A stretch of 64,000 nucleotides of DNA. Source: Brachymonas wangyanguii (GTDB lineage: Bacteria; Pseudomonadota; Gammaproteobacteria; Burkholderiales; Burkholderiaceae_C). How positions within the stretch are numbered: position 1 is the first letter of the stretch; each line of letters begins with the position of its first letter. Positions 51,622 through 60,919 of the stretch are shown in pieces. The DNA is taken from contig NZ_CP173677.1 in the NCBI RefSeq assembly GCF_045055315.1, positions 2,343,892 to 2,407,891 on the forward strand, written 5' to 3'. Position numbers and translations under genes: made by a program. The notes below the pieces were generated by a model, which had not been told where the DNA came from, searched no databases, and saw nothing but the letters and a program-made list of their open reading frames with translations.

Positions 51622-53184
51622 TCAGGCCGACGCCGCGGCAAACTGCCGCCGCAGCTCCCGCTTGAGCAACTTGCCGGCCGTGCTGCGCGGCAGGTCATCG
51701 ACAAAATGCACCGCCTTGGGCACCTTGAACGGTGCCAGCTTCGTTTTCGCGTAGGCCACCAGCTCCTCCTGCGTCGCGCTGGCGCCCTGCTTCAGGCAGA
51801 CCACGGCAGTGACCGCCTCGATCCAGCGCTGGTCCGGCAGCGCGATCACCGCCACCTCGGCGACGGCCGGATGGGTGTAAAGCGCCTCTTCGACCTCGCG
51901 GCTGGACACCACCACGCCACCGGTGTTGATGATGTCCTTGACGCGATCAACCACGAACAGGAAGCCATCTGCATCGAAATAGCCGATATCTCCCGAATGG
52001 AACCAGCCGCCCTCGAACACTTCGGCGGTCTGTTCCGGCTTGTCCCAGTAGCCGACCATGACCTGCGGCGAGCGGTGCACGATCTCGCCCATCTCGCCCA
52101 CCGGCATGTCGTTCATCTCGTCATCGACGACCCGCGTTTCGACGTTCAGCACCGGACGGCCGGCCGAGGCCGGCTGGATCGCATGCTCTTCCGGTGACAG
52201 CACGGTCGCCAGCGGCGCAATCTCGCTCTGGCCGTAGCAGTTGAACAGGCGCACGCGCGGCAGGCGCTGGCGCAGCTCTTCCAGCACGGGGACCGGCATG
52301 ATGGAGGCGCCGTAATAGCCCTTGTGCAGGCTGGACAGGTCGTGCGTTTCCAGCCCGGCATGGCGCAGCAGTGCGATCCACACCGTGGGCGGTGCAAAAA
52401 ACGAGGTAATGCCTTCCTGCTGGATCGCCTGGAAGCAGGCCTCGGGCAGTGGCGCCGGGATCAGGAAGGTGGTGGCGCCGACCAGCAGGTGCGGCATCAG
52501 GAACACATGCATTTGCGCCGAGTGGTACAGCGGCAGCGAGGCCAGCGAACGGTCCGAGGCCTGCAGCTCCAGCGCGGCAATGCAGCTGGCGTACTCGGCC
52601 TGCAGCGAGCGATGCGTCATCATCGCGCCCTTGGGCGCCGCCGTGGTGCCTGAGGTGTAGAGAATCTGGCAGACGGCGTTTTCGTCAATCTCGATGTCGG
52701 GCGCCTCCACCGGGCCGTTGCCTTGCGCCAGTGCCAGCACATCCAGGCCGCTGCCGCCATAGAAACTGCCGTGGAATTCACAGGGCAGGCTTGCGCACAC
52801 CTGTTCGACCTGCGTCTGCAGGCTGGTGTCCGCGATCAGCGCACGCGCACCGGACTGCACCACGATGTACGTCAGCTCGGATTCGGTCAGGGCAAAGTTG
52901 ACTGGCACATGCACCAGACCAGCGCGGTTGCAGGCCAGCCAGAGCAGCACATAGGCATCGGAATTCTTGCCGTAGGCGGCGACGCGATCGCCCGGCTGCA
53001 GGCCTTGCGCCAGCAGCTCGTGGGCGATGCGGTTGACTGCCTGGTTCAGCGCCTGATAAGTCCAGCGGCGCTCGCCAAACACCAGCGCCTCCTTGGCCGG
53101 GAAGCGGCGCACGGCGCGCTGCAGCGCATCGCCCAGGGTGTTACGAATGGTGCGGCGGATGGTCGGCAGCAGGGTCGATGTCAT
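51622..53184 (-). CDS. fatty-acid/acyl-CoA synthetase (AMP-forming)
   Basis: A 520-residue adenylate-forming enzyme that activates a carboxylic acid to its CoA thioester. ATP-binding LYTSGTTAAPKGAM, FNCYGQSE, GWFHSGDIGYFDADGFLFVVDR and the C-terminal catalytic Lys in LPRSTAGKLLKREL are all intact. The ATG at 53184 follows GAGGAGA. It is the third gene of a leftward operon with thiolase and acyl-CoA dehydrogenase, so a medium- or long-chain fatty acid is the likely substrate. Confidence 0.9.
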   Translation of the reverse strand: MTSTLLPTIRRTIRNTLGDALQRAVRRFPAKEALVFGERRWTYQALNQAVNRIAHELLAQGLQPGDRVAAYGKNSDAYVLLWLACNRAGLVHVPVNFALTESELTYIVVQSGARALIADTSLQTQVEQVCASLPCEFHGSFYGGSGLDVLALAQGNGPVEAPDIEIDENAVCQILYTSGTTAAPKGAMMTHRSLQAEYASCIAALELQASDRSLASLPLYHSAQMHVFLMPHLLVGATTFLIPAPLPEACFQAIQQEGITSFFAPPTVWIALLRHAGLETHDLSSLHKGYYGASIMPVPVLEELRQRLPRVRLFNCYGQSEIAPLATVLSPEEHAIQPASAGRPVLNVETRVVDDEMNDMPVGEMGEIVHRSPQVMVGYWDKPEQTAEVFEGGWFHSGDIGYFDADGFLFVVDRVKDIINTGGVVVSSREVEEALYTHPAVAEVAVIALPDQRWIEAVTAVVCLKQGASATQEELVAYAKTKLAPFKVPKAVHFVDDLPRSTAGKLLKRELRRQFAAASA

Positions 53185-53218
53185 GTCTTGTCTCCTCATT
53201 ATCGTTTTTACCAGCCGA

Positions 53219-54409
53219 TCAGGCCGGCAGGCGCTCCACCACCGTGGCAGTGGCCATGCCATGGCCGATGCACATCACCTGCAGGCCGAAGCGGCCATCG
53301 ACGTGATCGAGCCCGGCCAGCAGCTTGGCCAGCAGGCCGCCGCCGGTACCGCCCAGCGGATGGCCATGCGCAATTGCGCCGCCCCAGGGGTTGAGCTTGT
53401 CCATGTCGGCATCGAACTCGCGTGCCCAGGCCAGCGCCACGCTGGCAAACGCCTCGTTGACCTCGATCCAGTCCATGTCGGCCAGTTGCAGGCCGGCTTT
53501 TTGCAGAGCGGCATGGGTTGCCGGAATCACACCGGTGAGCTGCAGGATCGGATCGGAGCCGACCACCACGCGGGCGCGGAAACGCGCACGTGGGCGCAAG
53601 CCATGCGCCTCGGCGGCGGCACGGCTGCCCAGCAGCACGGCCGATGCGCCATCGGACATCTGGCTGGCATTGGCCGCCGTCACTACGCCCTGCTCCGGGC
53701 TGCGGAACACCGGGGTCATGGCAGCCATCTTCTCCGCATCGATCACGGCGCGTACGCCCTCGTCGAATTCCAATGTGATCGGCTGGCCCTCGGCATCGAC
53801 GCCGGCCACCGGAACGGCACCGCCCGTCAGACCGGCCTGTCGCGCGGCATGGGCGCGACGATGGCTCTCACGCGCAAAGTCATCGCAATCGGCACGGCTG
53901 AGCTGCCACTGTTCGGCAATGCGCTCGGCGCTTTCGACCTGATGCGGAATGGCAAAGCGCTGCAGGATGCCCGGGTGCAGATTGTCGAATCCGGCAAAGG
54001 CATGCCGGCCCAGCGTCAGGTCCAGGAACATCGGCACGCGGCTCATGCTTTCCACGCCGCAGCCGATGGCAAAGTCCAGATCGCCGGAGGCAATCGCCTG
54101 TGCTGCCGCGTGCACGGCATACTGGCTGGAGCCGCACATGCGGTTCAGGCTGACGCCGGGCACGCTGGCCGGCAGGCCGGCCAGCAACACCGCCTGGCGC
54201 GCGATATTCGCGCCCTGCTCACCGGCCTGGCTGACGCAGCCGGCTATCACGTCGCCAATCTGCTCTGCCGGCACGCCAGCCTGTTGCAGCGCCTGCTGCA
54301 GCATGCCTGCCAGCAGTTCGTCCGGACGCATCTCACGCAGGGCGCCCTTGCGCTTGCCAAACGGCGTGCGCACGGCGCTCAGAATAACGGGATCGTTGGC
54401 CATGATCAT
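53219..54409 (-). CDS. acetyl-CoA C-acyltransferase (thiolase)
   Basis: A 396-residue thiolase. The nucleophilic Cys lies in NRMCGSSQ near residue 90, the catalytic His in GHPLGGTG near residue 346 and the second Cys in VMCIGHGMA near residue 380. NEAFA is present. The last motif has His where most thiolases have Gly (CIGGG). It could act in beta-oxidation or PHB precursor supply; the operon favours beta-oxidation. Confidence 0.92.
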   Translation of the reverse strand: MIMANDPVILSAVRTPFGKRKGALREMRPDELLAGMLQQALQQAGVPAEQIGDVIAGCVSQAGEQGANIARQAVLLAGLPASVPGVSLNRMCGSSQYAVHAAAQAIASGDLDFAIGCGVESMSRVPMFLDLTLGRHAFAGFDNLHPGILQRFAIPHQVESAERIAEQWQLSRADCDDFARESHRRAHAARQAGLTGGAVPVAGVDAEGQPITLEFDEGVRAVIDAEKMAAMTPVFRSPEQGVVTAANASQMSDGASAVLLGSRAAAEAHGLRPRARFRARVVVGSDPILQLTGVIPATHAALQKAGLQLADMDWIEVNEAFASVALAWAREFDADMDKLNPWGGAIAHGHPLGGTGGGLLAKLLAGLDHVDGRFGLQVMCIGHGMATATVVERLPA

Positions 54410-54436
54410 GTCGGTAATCCTTGTGTTGGCGGTTAC

Positions 54437-55591
54437 TTAGCGGCCCTGCGCCAGATTGCGCTCCATCTCGCGCGCGATGATGCTGCGCTGGATTTCGCTG
54501 GTGCCTTCGTAGATTTGCAGCACCTTGGCATCGCGCAGCAGCTTTTCCACCGGGTATTCGGTGCTGTAGCCCATGCCGCCCAGCACCTGGATCGCTTCGC
54601 TCGCCGCCCACATGGCAGCATCGGAGGTATAGGCCTTGGCGACCGAGGCCTGCAGCGTGTTGCGCTGACCCTGGTCGGCCTGCCAGGCTGCCTGGTAGGT
54701 CAGCAGGCGCGAAGCCTCGAGCCGGATCTGCATCTCGGCCAGCTTGTGCGCAATCGCCTGGTGGTCGATCAGGCGCTGCCCCATGGACTTGCGCTCACAG
54801 GCATAGGGCAGCGCCTCGTCGATGCAGCGCTGCACCAGCCCCAGGCCAAATGCCGCCACCATCGGTCGCGACTGGTCAAAGGTGCGCATCGCCAGGGCAA
54901 AGCCTTCGCCCTCGGCACCAATGCGCTGCGCCAGCGGCACGCGCACATCGTTGAAGAACACCTCACAAGTCGGCGCGGCGCGCTGGCCGAGCTTGCCGAG
55001 CGGCTCGCCCACTGTCAGGCCCGGGCTGTCGCGCTCGACGATAAAGGCGCTGATGCCCTTGTGGCCGGCAGCCGGATCGGTCTTGGCGAACACGACAAAA
55101 AAGCTCGCCAGCGAAGCGTTGGAAATCCACATCTTGCTGCCATTGAGCACATAACTGTCGCCATCGCGCACGGCTGTGGTGCGAATGCCGGCGGCATCGG
55201 AGCCGGCCCCGGGTTCGGTCAGGGCAAAACTGGCAAACTCGCCATCTCGCGTCAGGCGCGGCAGCCACTGCTGCTTCTGCTCCTCGCTGCCACCAAGCAG
55301 GATCGGCTCGGCTGCCAGCGCATTCACGCACAGCGTGGTGCCCAGCCCCAGGCAGGCACGGCACAGCTGCTCGGTCACCAGCACCACTTCCAGCGATCCC
55401 AGGCCGGCGCCGCCGTAGGCTTCCGGCATGGCGATATTCAGCAGGCCCAGCGCCAGCGCCTGCTGCTGCAGCGGCACATGGAATTGCTGGTCGCGGTCGG
55501 CCTGCGCCGCCAGCGGCGCGATTTCCTGGCGGGCAAAATCGGCCGCCAGCTGCTGGATCATGGCTTGTTCTTCGGTGAGCTGGAACTGCAT
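54437..55591 (-). CDS. acyl-CoA dehydrogenase
   Basis: A 384-residue FAD-dependent acyl-CoA dehydrogenase. FALTEPGAGSDAAGI and WISNASLASFFVVFAKT bind FAD, and the catalytic Glu is in LQIYEGTSEIQRSII near residue 365. It introduces the alpha,beta double bond. First gene of the operon, divergent from the AraC regulator across 170 bp. The ATG at 55591 gives the typical MQFQLTEEQ start. Confidence 0.93.
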   Translation of the reverse strand: MQFQLTEEQAMIQQLAADFARQEIAPLAAQADRDQQFHVPLQQQALALGLLNIAMPEAYGGAGLGSLEVVLVTEQLCRACLGLGTTLCVNALAAEPILLGGSEEQKQQWLPRLTRDGEFASFALTEPGAGSDAAGIRTTAVRDGDSYVLNGSKMWISNASLASFFVVFAKTDPAAGHKGISAFIVERDSPGLTVGEPLGKLGQRAAPTCEVFFNDVRVPLAQRIGAEGEGFALAMRTFDQSRPMVAAFGLGLVQRCIDEALPYACERKSMGQRLIDHQAIAHKLAEMQIRLEASRLLTYQAAWQADQGQRNTLQASVAKAYTSDAAMWAASEAIQVLGGMGYSTEYPVEKLLRDAKVLQIYEGTSEIQRSIIAREMERNLAQGR

Positions 55592-55761
55592 GGGATGGTT
55601 CTCAAAGGCTGGATCATGACAAGATCTGCCAGAGCGCATTCCGTTGAGAAATGGCCTGCCACAGACCCAAGGGTTTACACTGATATCGGTTTTTATTCAG
55701 GAAACTGATCTGATTCTAGGCAGAGGCTACTACTATCGGGTTTGCCGCCTTTGCCTAAAAC

Positions 55762-56793
55762 ATGGCATATTCCGCCAATCCGATCATGCAGACTTCCCAG
55801 CCCACCATCGCCATCGATCTGGTACGCGCCCTGCTGCAGGGCAGCGGATCAGACACCGCCCAGCAGCTGCGCTGCGTGCAGCAGGCCGGCATCGCCCCGG
55901 CGCTGCTGCAACAGGCGGGTGCCCGCGTCACTACTGGCCAGTTCGCCACGCTGTACCGCCTGCTGGCGCAGTTGCATGACGATGAAACCCCGGGCATGTT
56001 TGCGCGACCGCTGCGTGGCGGCACGCTCAAGTTCCTCTGCCTGAGCCTGATCGGCTCCCCCAGCCTGCTGACGGCGATGAACCGCTTTTGCCAGTATTTC
56101 CGCTTGCAGCTGGACGACCTGCACTTTGCGCTGCGGCCGCACGGCCCACTCGTGCAAATTGCGCTGCAGCCACGCACCGAAGCCGTACAGCAGAACCTGT
56201 TTGCGCAAAAGATGATGCTGAAGCTGGTGCACGGCATCGCCTCCTGGCTGGCCGGCCAGAAAATCCCGCTGGCACGGGTCGATTTCAGCCACTCGAGGCC
56301 GGAACAAGGCGCCGAATCGGTCTTCCTCTATCCCGGCCCGCAGCGCTTTGGCCAGCCGGAGATGGCGCTCTGGTTTGCCCTGCCGCAGCTGCAGATGCCA
56401 GTGCGCCAGAATGCGGCATCGATTCCCGGTTTTCTGGCACGCGCGCCGGGCGACTGGATGTTCGTCTCCTTCGCCGAGCACATCATCAGCCACCGTGTGC
56501 GCGAATACCTTCAGCCACGGCTGGAGCAGCCCTGCAGCCTGCCCGAAGTCGCCGCCGCCCTGCATTTTTCCAAGCGCACGCTGGCACGCAAGCTGCAGGC
56601 CGAGGGCAGCAGCTTCCAGGGCATCAAGGACGCGCTGCGGCGTGATGTGGCGATCCAGCAGCTGACGCAAGGCCGGCTGCCGGTGGCGGCGATTGGCCAG
56701 CTGGTCGGCTTTGGTGATCCGACCAGTTTTCAGCGGGCGTTCCGGGAGTGGACGGGGAGTGCGCCGGGGGCGTATCGGAGGCGGCCGGGGTAA
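55762..56793 (+). CDS. AraC-family transcriptional regulator
   Basis: A 343-residue regulator with an N-terminal arabinose-binding-like domain of the PF12625 type (about residues 20-210) and a C-terminal double helix-turn-helix (about 245-340, LPEVAAALHFSKRTLARKLQAEGSSF and IGQLVGFGDPTSFQRAFREW). It faces the acyl-CoA dehydrogenase operon, so fatty acids or their CoA esters may be the effector. An internal Met eight codons in is an alternative start. Confidence 0.88.
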   Translation: MAYSANPIMQTSQPTIAIDLVRALLQGSGSDTAQQLRCVQQAGIAPALLQQAGARVTTGQFATLYRLLAQLHDDETPGMFARPLRGGTLKFLCLSLIGSPSLLTAMNRFCQYFRLQLDDLHFALRPHGPLVQIALQPRTEAVQQNLFAQKMMLKLVHGIASWLAGQKIPLARVDFSHSRPEQGAESVFLYPGPQRFGQPEMALWFALPQLQMPVRQNAASIPGFLARAPGDWMFVSFAEHIISHRVREYLQPRLEQPCSLPEVAAALHFSKRTLARKLQAEGSSFQGIKDALRRDVAIQQLTQGRLPVAAIGQLVGFGDPTSFQRAFREWTGSAPGAYRRRPG

Positions 56794-56823
56794 CCGGTCA
56801 GATCAAGCCTGAACCTCTACCGC

Positions 56824-57858
56824 TCATGCATCATCACTGGTGTCCGGTTCACCGGCAGCCAACTTTTTCACGATCTTGTCAAAGTCGCTTTCAAACAGGC
56901 CATCCTGCACCACCCTGTACTTTTCAAACTCACTTTCTGCATGCATCTGGGCCAGTTTTGCAGATATCTTGCCGCTGTCTTGCAGCACTTCCCGATCATC
57001 AAACTCAAGGAAAGCATCCAGACGCCGGGACCAGTCTTCCATGCTCATGGGGATCTTGCGACGGGCGCGCTCCTCTGCCAGCTCCAGATAGGCGTTGACG
57101 ATACGGCCCAATGACTCCAGCTCGTCCTTGCTCAGGTAGTTCTTGGCCACTGCCACGTCAGTTTTCAGTATCTTGCCGTCAGGGGCACCCGCCCACGATG
57201 TCAGCCCCATATGCGGTTTGCTGCTATCAGCCCGCTGCTGGATCAGCTCTGCCGCGGTATGGCCGTGGATGGCGTAATGCAGCTTGTTCTGTACTTTGGC
57301 GAAGAATGCCTTGGTCGTCGGTGCATCCTTGTTGTAATCCACACTGGTGGCATAAATGTCGGTGATCTTCTGGTAAAAGCGTCGTTCGCTGAGACGGATT
57401 TCACGGATTTCTGCCAGCAATCGCTCAAAGTAATCCTCACCCAGGAAGCTGCCGTTTTCCATGCGCTGGCGATCCAGCACATAGCCCTTGATGGCGAACT
57501 CACGCAGGACGCCAGTGGCCCACTGGCGGAACTGCGTTGCGCGTATGGAGTTCACCCGATAGCCGACGGAAATGATGGCATCGAGGTTGTAGAACTGGGT
57601 CTGATAATTTTTGCCATCACTGGCAGTTATCCGGAATTTCCGGATAACTGCTTCCGCGGCCAGTTCTTCGCTGGCAAAGATATTCTTCAGATGTTCGCTG
57701 ATAGTGCGTACATCCACGCTGAACAACTCGGCCATCAGCTTTTGCGAGAGCCAAATAGTCTGATCTTCGTAACGCGCCTCGATGCTCTGCTCTCCCGCCT
57801 GGCCGGTGAAGATCAGAAATTCGGCAGTGCTGTTGCGGATCAATGGCTTGCTACTCAT
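56824..57858 (-). CDS. RhuM-family protein
   Basis: A 344-residue protein of the virulence RhuM family: N-terminal DNA-binding-like part (IWLSQKLMAELFSVDVRTISEHLKNIF), then KFRITASDGKNYQTQFYNLDAIISVGYRVNS and a helical C-terminal half ending with an acidic tail. The family occurs on islands and plasmids in many bacteria, with no proven function. Its GC content is visibly lower than its neighbours. It starts 9 bp after the mnmE stop (ATG at 57858) or directly abuts it if the GTG at 57867 is used. Horizontal arrival beside a core gene is likely. Confidence 0.82.
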   Translation of the reverse strand: MSSKPLIRNSTAEFLIFTGQAGEQSIEARYEDQTIWLSQKLMAELFSVDVRTISEHLKNIFASEELAAEAVIRKFRITASDGKNYQTQFYNLDAIISVGYRVNSIRATQFRQWATGVLREFAIKGYVLDRQRMENGSFLGEDYFERLLAEIREIRLSERRFYQKITDIYATSVDYNKDAPTTKAFFAKVQNKLHYAIHGHTAAELIQQRADSSKPHMGLTSWAGAPDGKILKTDVAVAKNYLSKDELESLGRIVNAYLELAEERARRKIPMSMEDWSRRLDAFLEFDDREVLQDSGKISAKLAQMHAESEFEKYRVVQDGLFESDFDKIVKKLAAGEPDTSDDA

Positions 57859-57867
57859 GATGGGCAC

Positions 57868-59262
57868 TCACTTGCCAATACAAAACTTCCCAAAAATCTC
57901 CCCCAGCAAGTCATCCGGCGAAAACTCCCCGGTGATCTCGTTAAGCGCGTTCTGCCCCAGTCGCAGCTCCTCGGCCAGGATATCCAGCGCCGGCTGCGGG
58001 GTGTTGAGATGCGCATCGGCCAGTTCCACATGCGTGGCCACGCGCTCCAGCGCCTGCACATGGCGCTCGCGGGCGATGAACACGCCTTCGGGCGCGGACT
58101 GCCAGCCGACGATCTGCAGCAGGCGCTGGCGCAGCACATCCAGGCCTTCACCCGTCCTGGCCGAGATCGCCAGATGGGTTTCGTCCTGCTGGCCGGCAGC
58201 AGCCACCGCATCGGCCTTGTTGGCGATATGCAGCACCGGCACCTGCTCTGGCAGCTGTGTTCGTAGCCGTTCGGCGATCAGCGCATCGGCAGCCGCGTAA
58301 TCCGGTTCGCCCACCCGCGTCAGGTCATGCAGGAACAGCACCGCATCGGCACGCGTGATCTCGCTCCAGGCGCGTTCGATGCCGATCGCTTCCACCTGGT
58401 CCACCTCGGCCAAGGCTGTATCGCGCAGGCCGGCAGTATCAATCACGTGCAGCGGCACGCCTTCGATCTGGATCGTCTGCGTCACCTTGTCACGCGTGGT
58501 GCCGGCAATCGGCGTCACGATCGCCAGCTCGGCCCCGGCCAGCGCATTCAGCAGCGAGCTCTTGCCGGCGTTGGGCTGGCCGGCAATCACCACCTGGATG
58601 CCCTCGCGCAGCAGTGCGCCCTGTTGCGCCTGGCGCCGGATCGCGTTCAGCTGCTGGCGGATACCGGCGAGCTGGCCGGCGGCATCGGCCTGCTGCAGGA
58701 AATCAATCTCTTCTTCGGGAAAATCCAATGTCGCCTCCACCAGCATGCGCAGGTGGATCAGCGCATCACGCAGCGTGTGGATTTCCTGGCTGAAGGCGCC
58801 ACTGAGCGAACGGCTGGCGCTGCGCGCGGCGGTTTCGGTACTGGCGTCGATCAGGTCGGCCACCGCCTCGGCTTGCGCCAGGTCCAGCTTGCCGTTCAGG
58901 AAGGCGCGCTCGGTGAACTCGCCCGGTTGCGCCACGCGCATGCCCAGCGCCTGGCCGGCCTGCAGGCAGTGCGCCAGCAGCATCTGCAGCACCACGCTGC
59001 CGCCATGCGCCTGCAGCTCCAGCACGTCCTCGCCGGTATAGCTGTGCGGCGCCGGAAACCACAGCGCCAGGCCATGGTCCAGCGGCTGGCCATCGTCTCC
59101 CGGGAACGGCATATAGGTCGCCACGCGTGGTGCCAGCTCGCGCGCCAGTAACTGCTGCACCAGCGGCGCCAGGCCCTTGCCGGACAGGCGCACAATGCCC
59201 ACGGCACCACGGCCGGGCGCGGTGGCAATGGCGGCAATCGGATCGTTATAGCGGCTCAGCAT
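57868..59262 (-). CDS. mnmE: tRNA modification GTPase MnmE
   Basis: With MnmG makes the 5-carboxymethylaminomethyl group at U34 of certain tRNAs. The 464-residue protein has the N-terminal formyl-THF-binding domain, a helical domain and an inserted GTPase domain: G1 GQPNAGKSS, G2 GTTRDKV, G3 DTAGLRDT, G4 NKAD. The C-terminal FCIGK with its essential Cys closes the chain. Part of the origin-proximal rpmH-rnpA-yidD-yidC-mnmE set, here separated from yidC by two rightward genes. Confidence 0.97.
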   Translation of the reverse strand: MLSRYNDPIAAIATAPGRGAVGIVRLSGKGLAPLVQQLLARELAPRVATYMPFPGDDGQPLDHGLALWFPAPHSYTGEDVLELQAHGGSVVLQMLLAHCLQAGQALGMRVAQPGEFTERAFLNGKLDLAQAEAVADLIDASTETAARSASRSLSGAFSQEIHTLRDALIHLRMLVEATLDFPEEEIDFLQQADAAGQLAGIRQQLNAIRRQAQQGALLREGIQVVIAGQPNAGKSSLLNALAGAELAIVTPIAGTTRDKVTQTIQIEGVPLHVIDTAGLRDTALAEVDQVEAIGIERAWSEITRADAVLFLHDLTRVGEPDYAAADALIAERLRTQLPEQVPVLHIANKADAVAAAGQQDETHLAISARTGEGLDVLRQRLLQIVGWQSAPEGVFIARERHVQALERVATHVELADAHLNTPQPALDILAEELRLGQNALNEITGEFSPDDLLGEIFGKFCIGK

Positions 59263-59424
59263 GGCAGACAGGCACCTGGAAAATCAGACATTCCGGCATT
59301 GTACGGAGTGCCCTGCACCCACGGGGAAACGCCGGTAGGCGCTGCAGCCGCCATCGGGCATGATTTCGGTGAACGGTCGTTCTTTTATGGGCGATCCCTG
59401 CAACCCTCTTGCCCAGATTCCGCC

Positions 59425-60210
59425 ATGTCCAGTTCTTTCGATTCCCGCCCCTGCCTGTTCATCTCCGGTGCCGCTGTCGGCATCGGCCGCGCCACTGCGC
59501 GCCTGTTCGTACAGCAGGGCTGGTTTGTCGGCATTGGCGATATCGATCAGGACGGCATGGCGGCACTGGAGCAGGAGCTGGGCAGCCAGAACTGCCTGTG
59601 CTTCCGGCTCGACGTCTCGCGCCCTGAAGACTGGAGCGATGCGCTGGCGCACTTCCACGCCCACACCGGCCGGCTGGATCTGCTGGTGAATAACGCCGGC
59701 ATCATGCTGTCCGGCCCGTTCGAGCAGACCAGTGTGGCGCAGCACCTGCGCCAGATCGGCATCAATGTGCATGGCGTGCTGCTCGGCTGCCACGCCGCCC
59801 ACCCCTATCTGCGCGATACCCCCAGTGCTCGCGTGATCAATCTGGCGTCGAGTGCTGCCTTCTACGGCCAGGCAGCACTGGCCAGCTATTCGGCCAGCAA
59901 GTTCTTCGTACGCGGCCTGACCGAATCCCTCAACATCGAATGGCAGGCTCAGGATATCCGCGTGATGGACCTGATGCCGCTGTTCGTGCAGACCGGCCTG
60001 CTGGATGGCAACCAGCCGCTCAGCCTGCGCCGTCTGGGCGTGCACCTGCAGCCGGAAGATGTGGCGCAAGTGCTCTGGCAGGCGGCGCAATGCCCGCGCT
60101 GGAGCCGGGTACATTGGCCGGTTGGCCTGCATGCGCGTATGCTGTATAAGGTGATGGCGTTCACGCCCGATTGGCTGAACCGTTTTATTGCCCGCCAGAT
60201 AGCGACCTGA
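59425..60210 (+). CDS. short-chain dehydrogenase/reductase
   Basis: A 261-residue SDR oxidoreductase with the cofactor-binding SGAAVGIGRATA, the NNAG motif and the catalytic YSASK. The acid loop after the second strand (GDIDQDG) favours NAD. The substrate is unknown. It lies between mnmE and yidC on the opposite strand and is followed 9 bp later by the DUF938 gene. The ATG at 59425 gives the normal compact start. Confidence 0.88.
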   Translation: MSSSFDSRPCLFISGAAVGIGRATARLFVQQGWFVGIGDIDQDGMAALEQELGSQNCLCFRLDVSRPEDWSDALAHFHAHTGRLDLLVNNAGIMLSGPFEQTSVAQHLRQIGINVHGVLLGCHAAHPYLRDTPSARVINLASSAAFYGQAALASYSASKFFVRGLTESLNIEWQAQDIRVMDLMPLFVQTGLLDGNQPLSLRRLGVHLQPEDVAQVLWQAAQCPRWSRVHWPVGLHARMLYKVMAFTPDWLNRFIARQIAT

Positions 60211-60219
60211 GGAGACACG

Positions 60220-60831
60220 ATGCCCACCAGTACCCTGCCCAGCAGCGCCGCCAGCGAGCGCAACAAGGATCCGATCCTGGACGCCCTGCGTCCCCTGTTG
60301 CCTGAACAGGGCAAGGCACTGGAAATCGGCAGTGGTACCGGCCAGCATGCCGCCTACTTTGCCGCGGCACTACCCGGCTGGCTGTGGCAACCGAGCGACA
60401 TGGACAAGGAGCTGTTCGAGGCGATTGCCGCACACGCCCGCCTGCAGGAGGCCGCCAACGTGCAGCCGGCGATCGAACTGGATGTGCGTACCAATCCCTG
60501 GCCCTTGCCGGCCAAGGCGCAATTCGACCTGATCTTCAGCGCCAACATGCTGCACATCGCCTCCTGGATCTGCTGTCCCGGCCTGATGCAGGGCGCAGCT
60601 CGCCACCTGACAGCGGATGGCCTGCTGGTCACCTATGGCCCCTACCTGGAACAGGATGTGCCCACCGCCCCCAGCAACCTGGCCTTTGATGCCGACCTGC
60701 GCCAGCGCAATGCCAGCTGGGGCATCCGTCAGCTCGCCGACGTAGAGAAAGAAGCCGGCCGCGCCGGCCTGCAACTGCGCCAGCGCATCAGCCTGCCGGC
60801 CAACAACCTGCTACTGGTGTTCAGCCGCTGA
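60220..60831 (+). CDS. DUF938 family SAM-dependent methyltransferase
   Basis: A 203-residue class I methyltransferase of the DUF938 (METTL26-like) family. KALEIGSGTGQHAAYFAAALP is the SAM loop and FSANMLHIASW the conserved post-motif segment. Substrate unknown. It follows the SDR gene closely and ends before a strong hairpin shared with convergent yidC. Confidence 0.87.
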   Translation: MPTSTLPSSAASERNKDPILDALRPLLPEQGKALEIGSGTGQHAAYFAAALPGWLWQPSDMDKELFEAIAAHARLQEAANVQPAIELDVRTNPWPLPAKAQFDLIFSANMLHIASWICCPGLMQGAARHLTADGLLVTYGPYLEQDVPTAPSNLAFDADLRQRNASWGIRQLADVEKEAGRAGLQLRQRISLPANNLLLVFSR

Positions 60832-60859
60832 GCTGATCGCTTTTTCCAGCCCCAAGACA

Positions 60860-60889
60860 ACAAGGGCGCCTGCAAGCAGGCGCCCTTGT
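60860..60889. terminator. stem-loop between DUF938 and yidC
   Basis: ACAAGGGCGCCTG (60860-60872) pairs perfectly with CAGGCGCCCTTGT (60877-60889) around a four-base CAAG loop. Weak T content follows on both sides. It sits between convergent genes and probably serves both. Confidence 0.75.
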
Positions 60890-60919
60890 CATGTCAGGCC
60901 GTGATCGTCGGCAGCGGCA

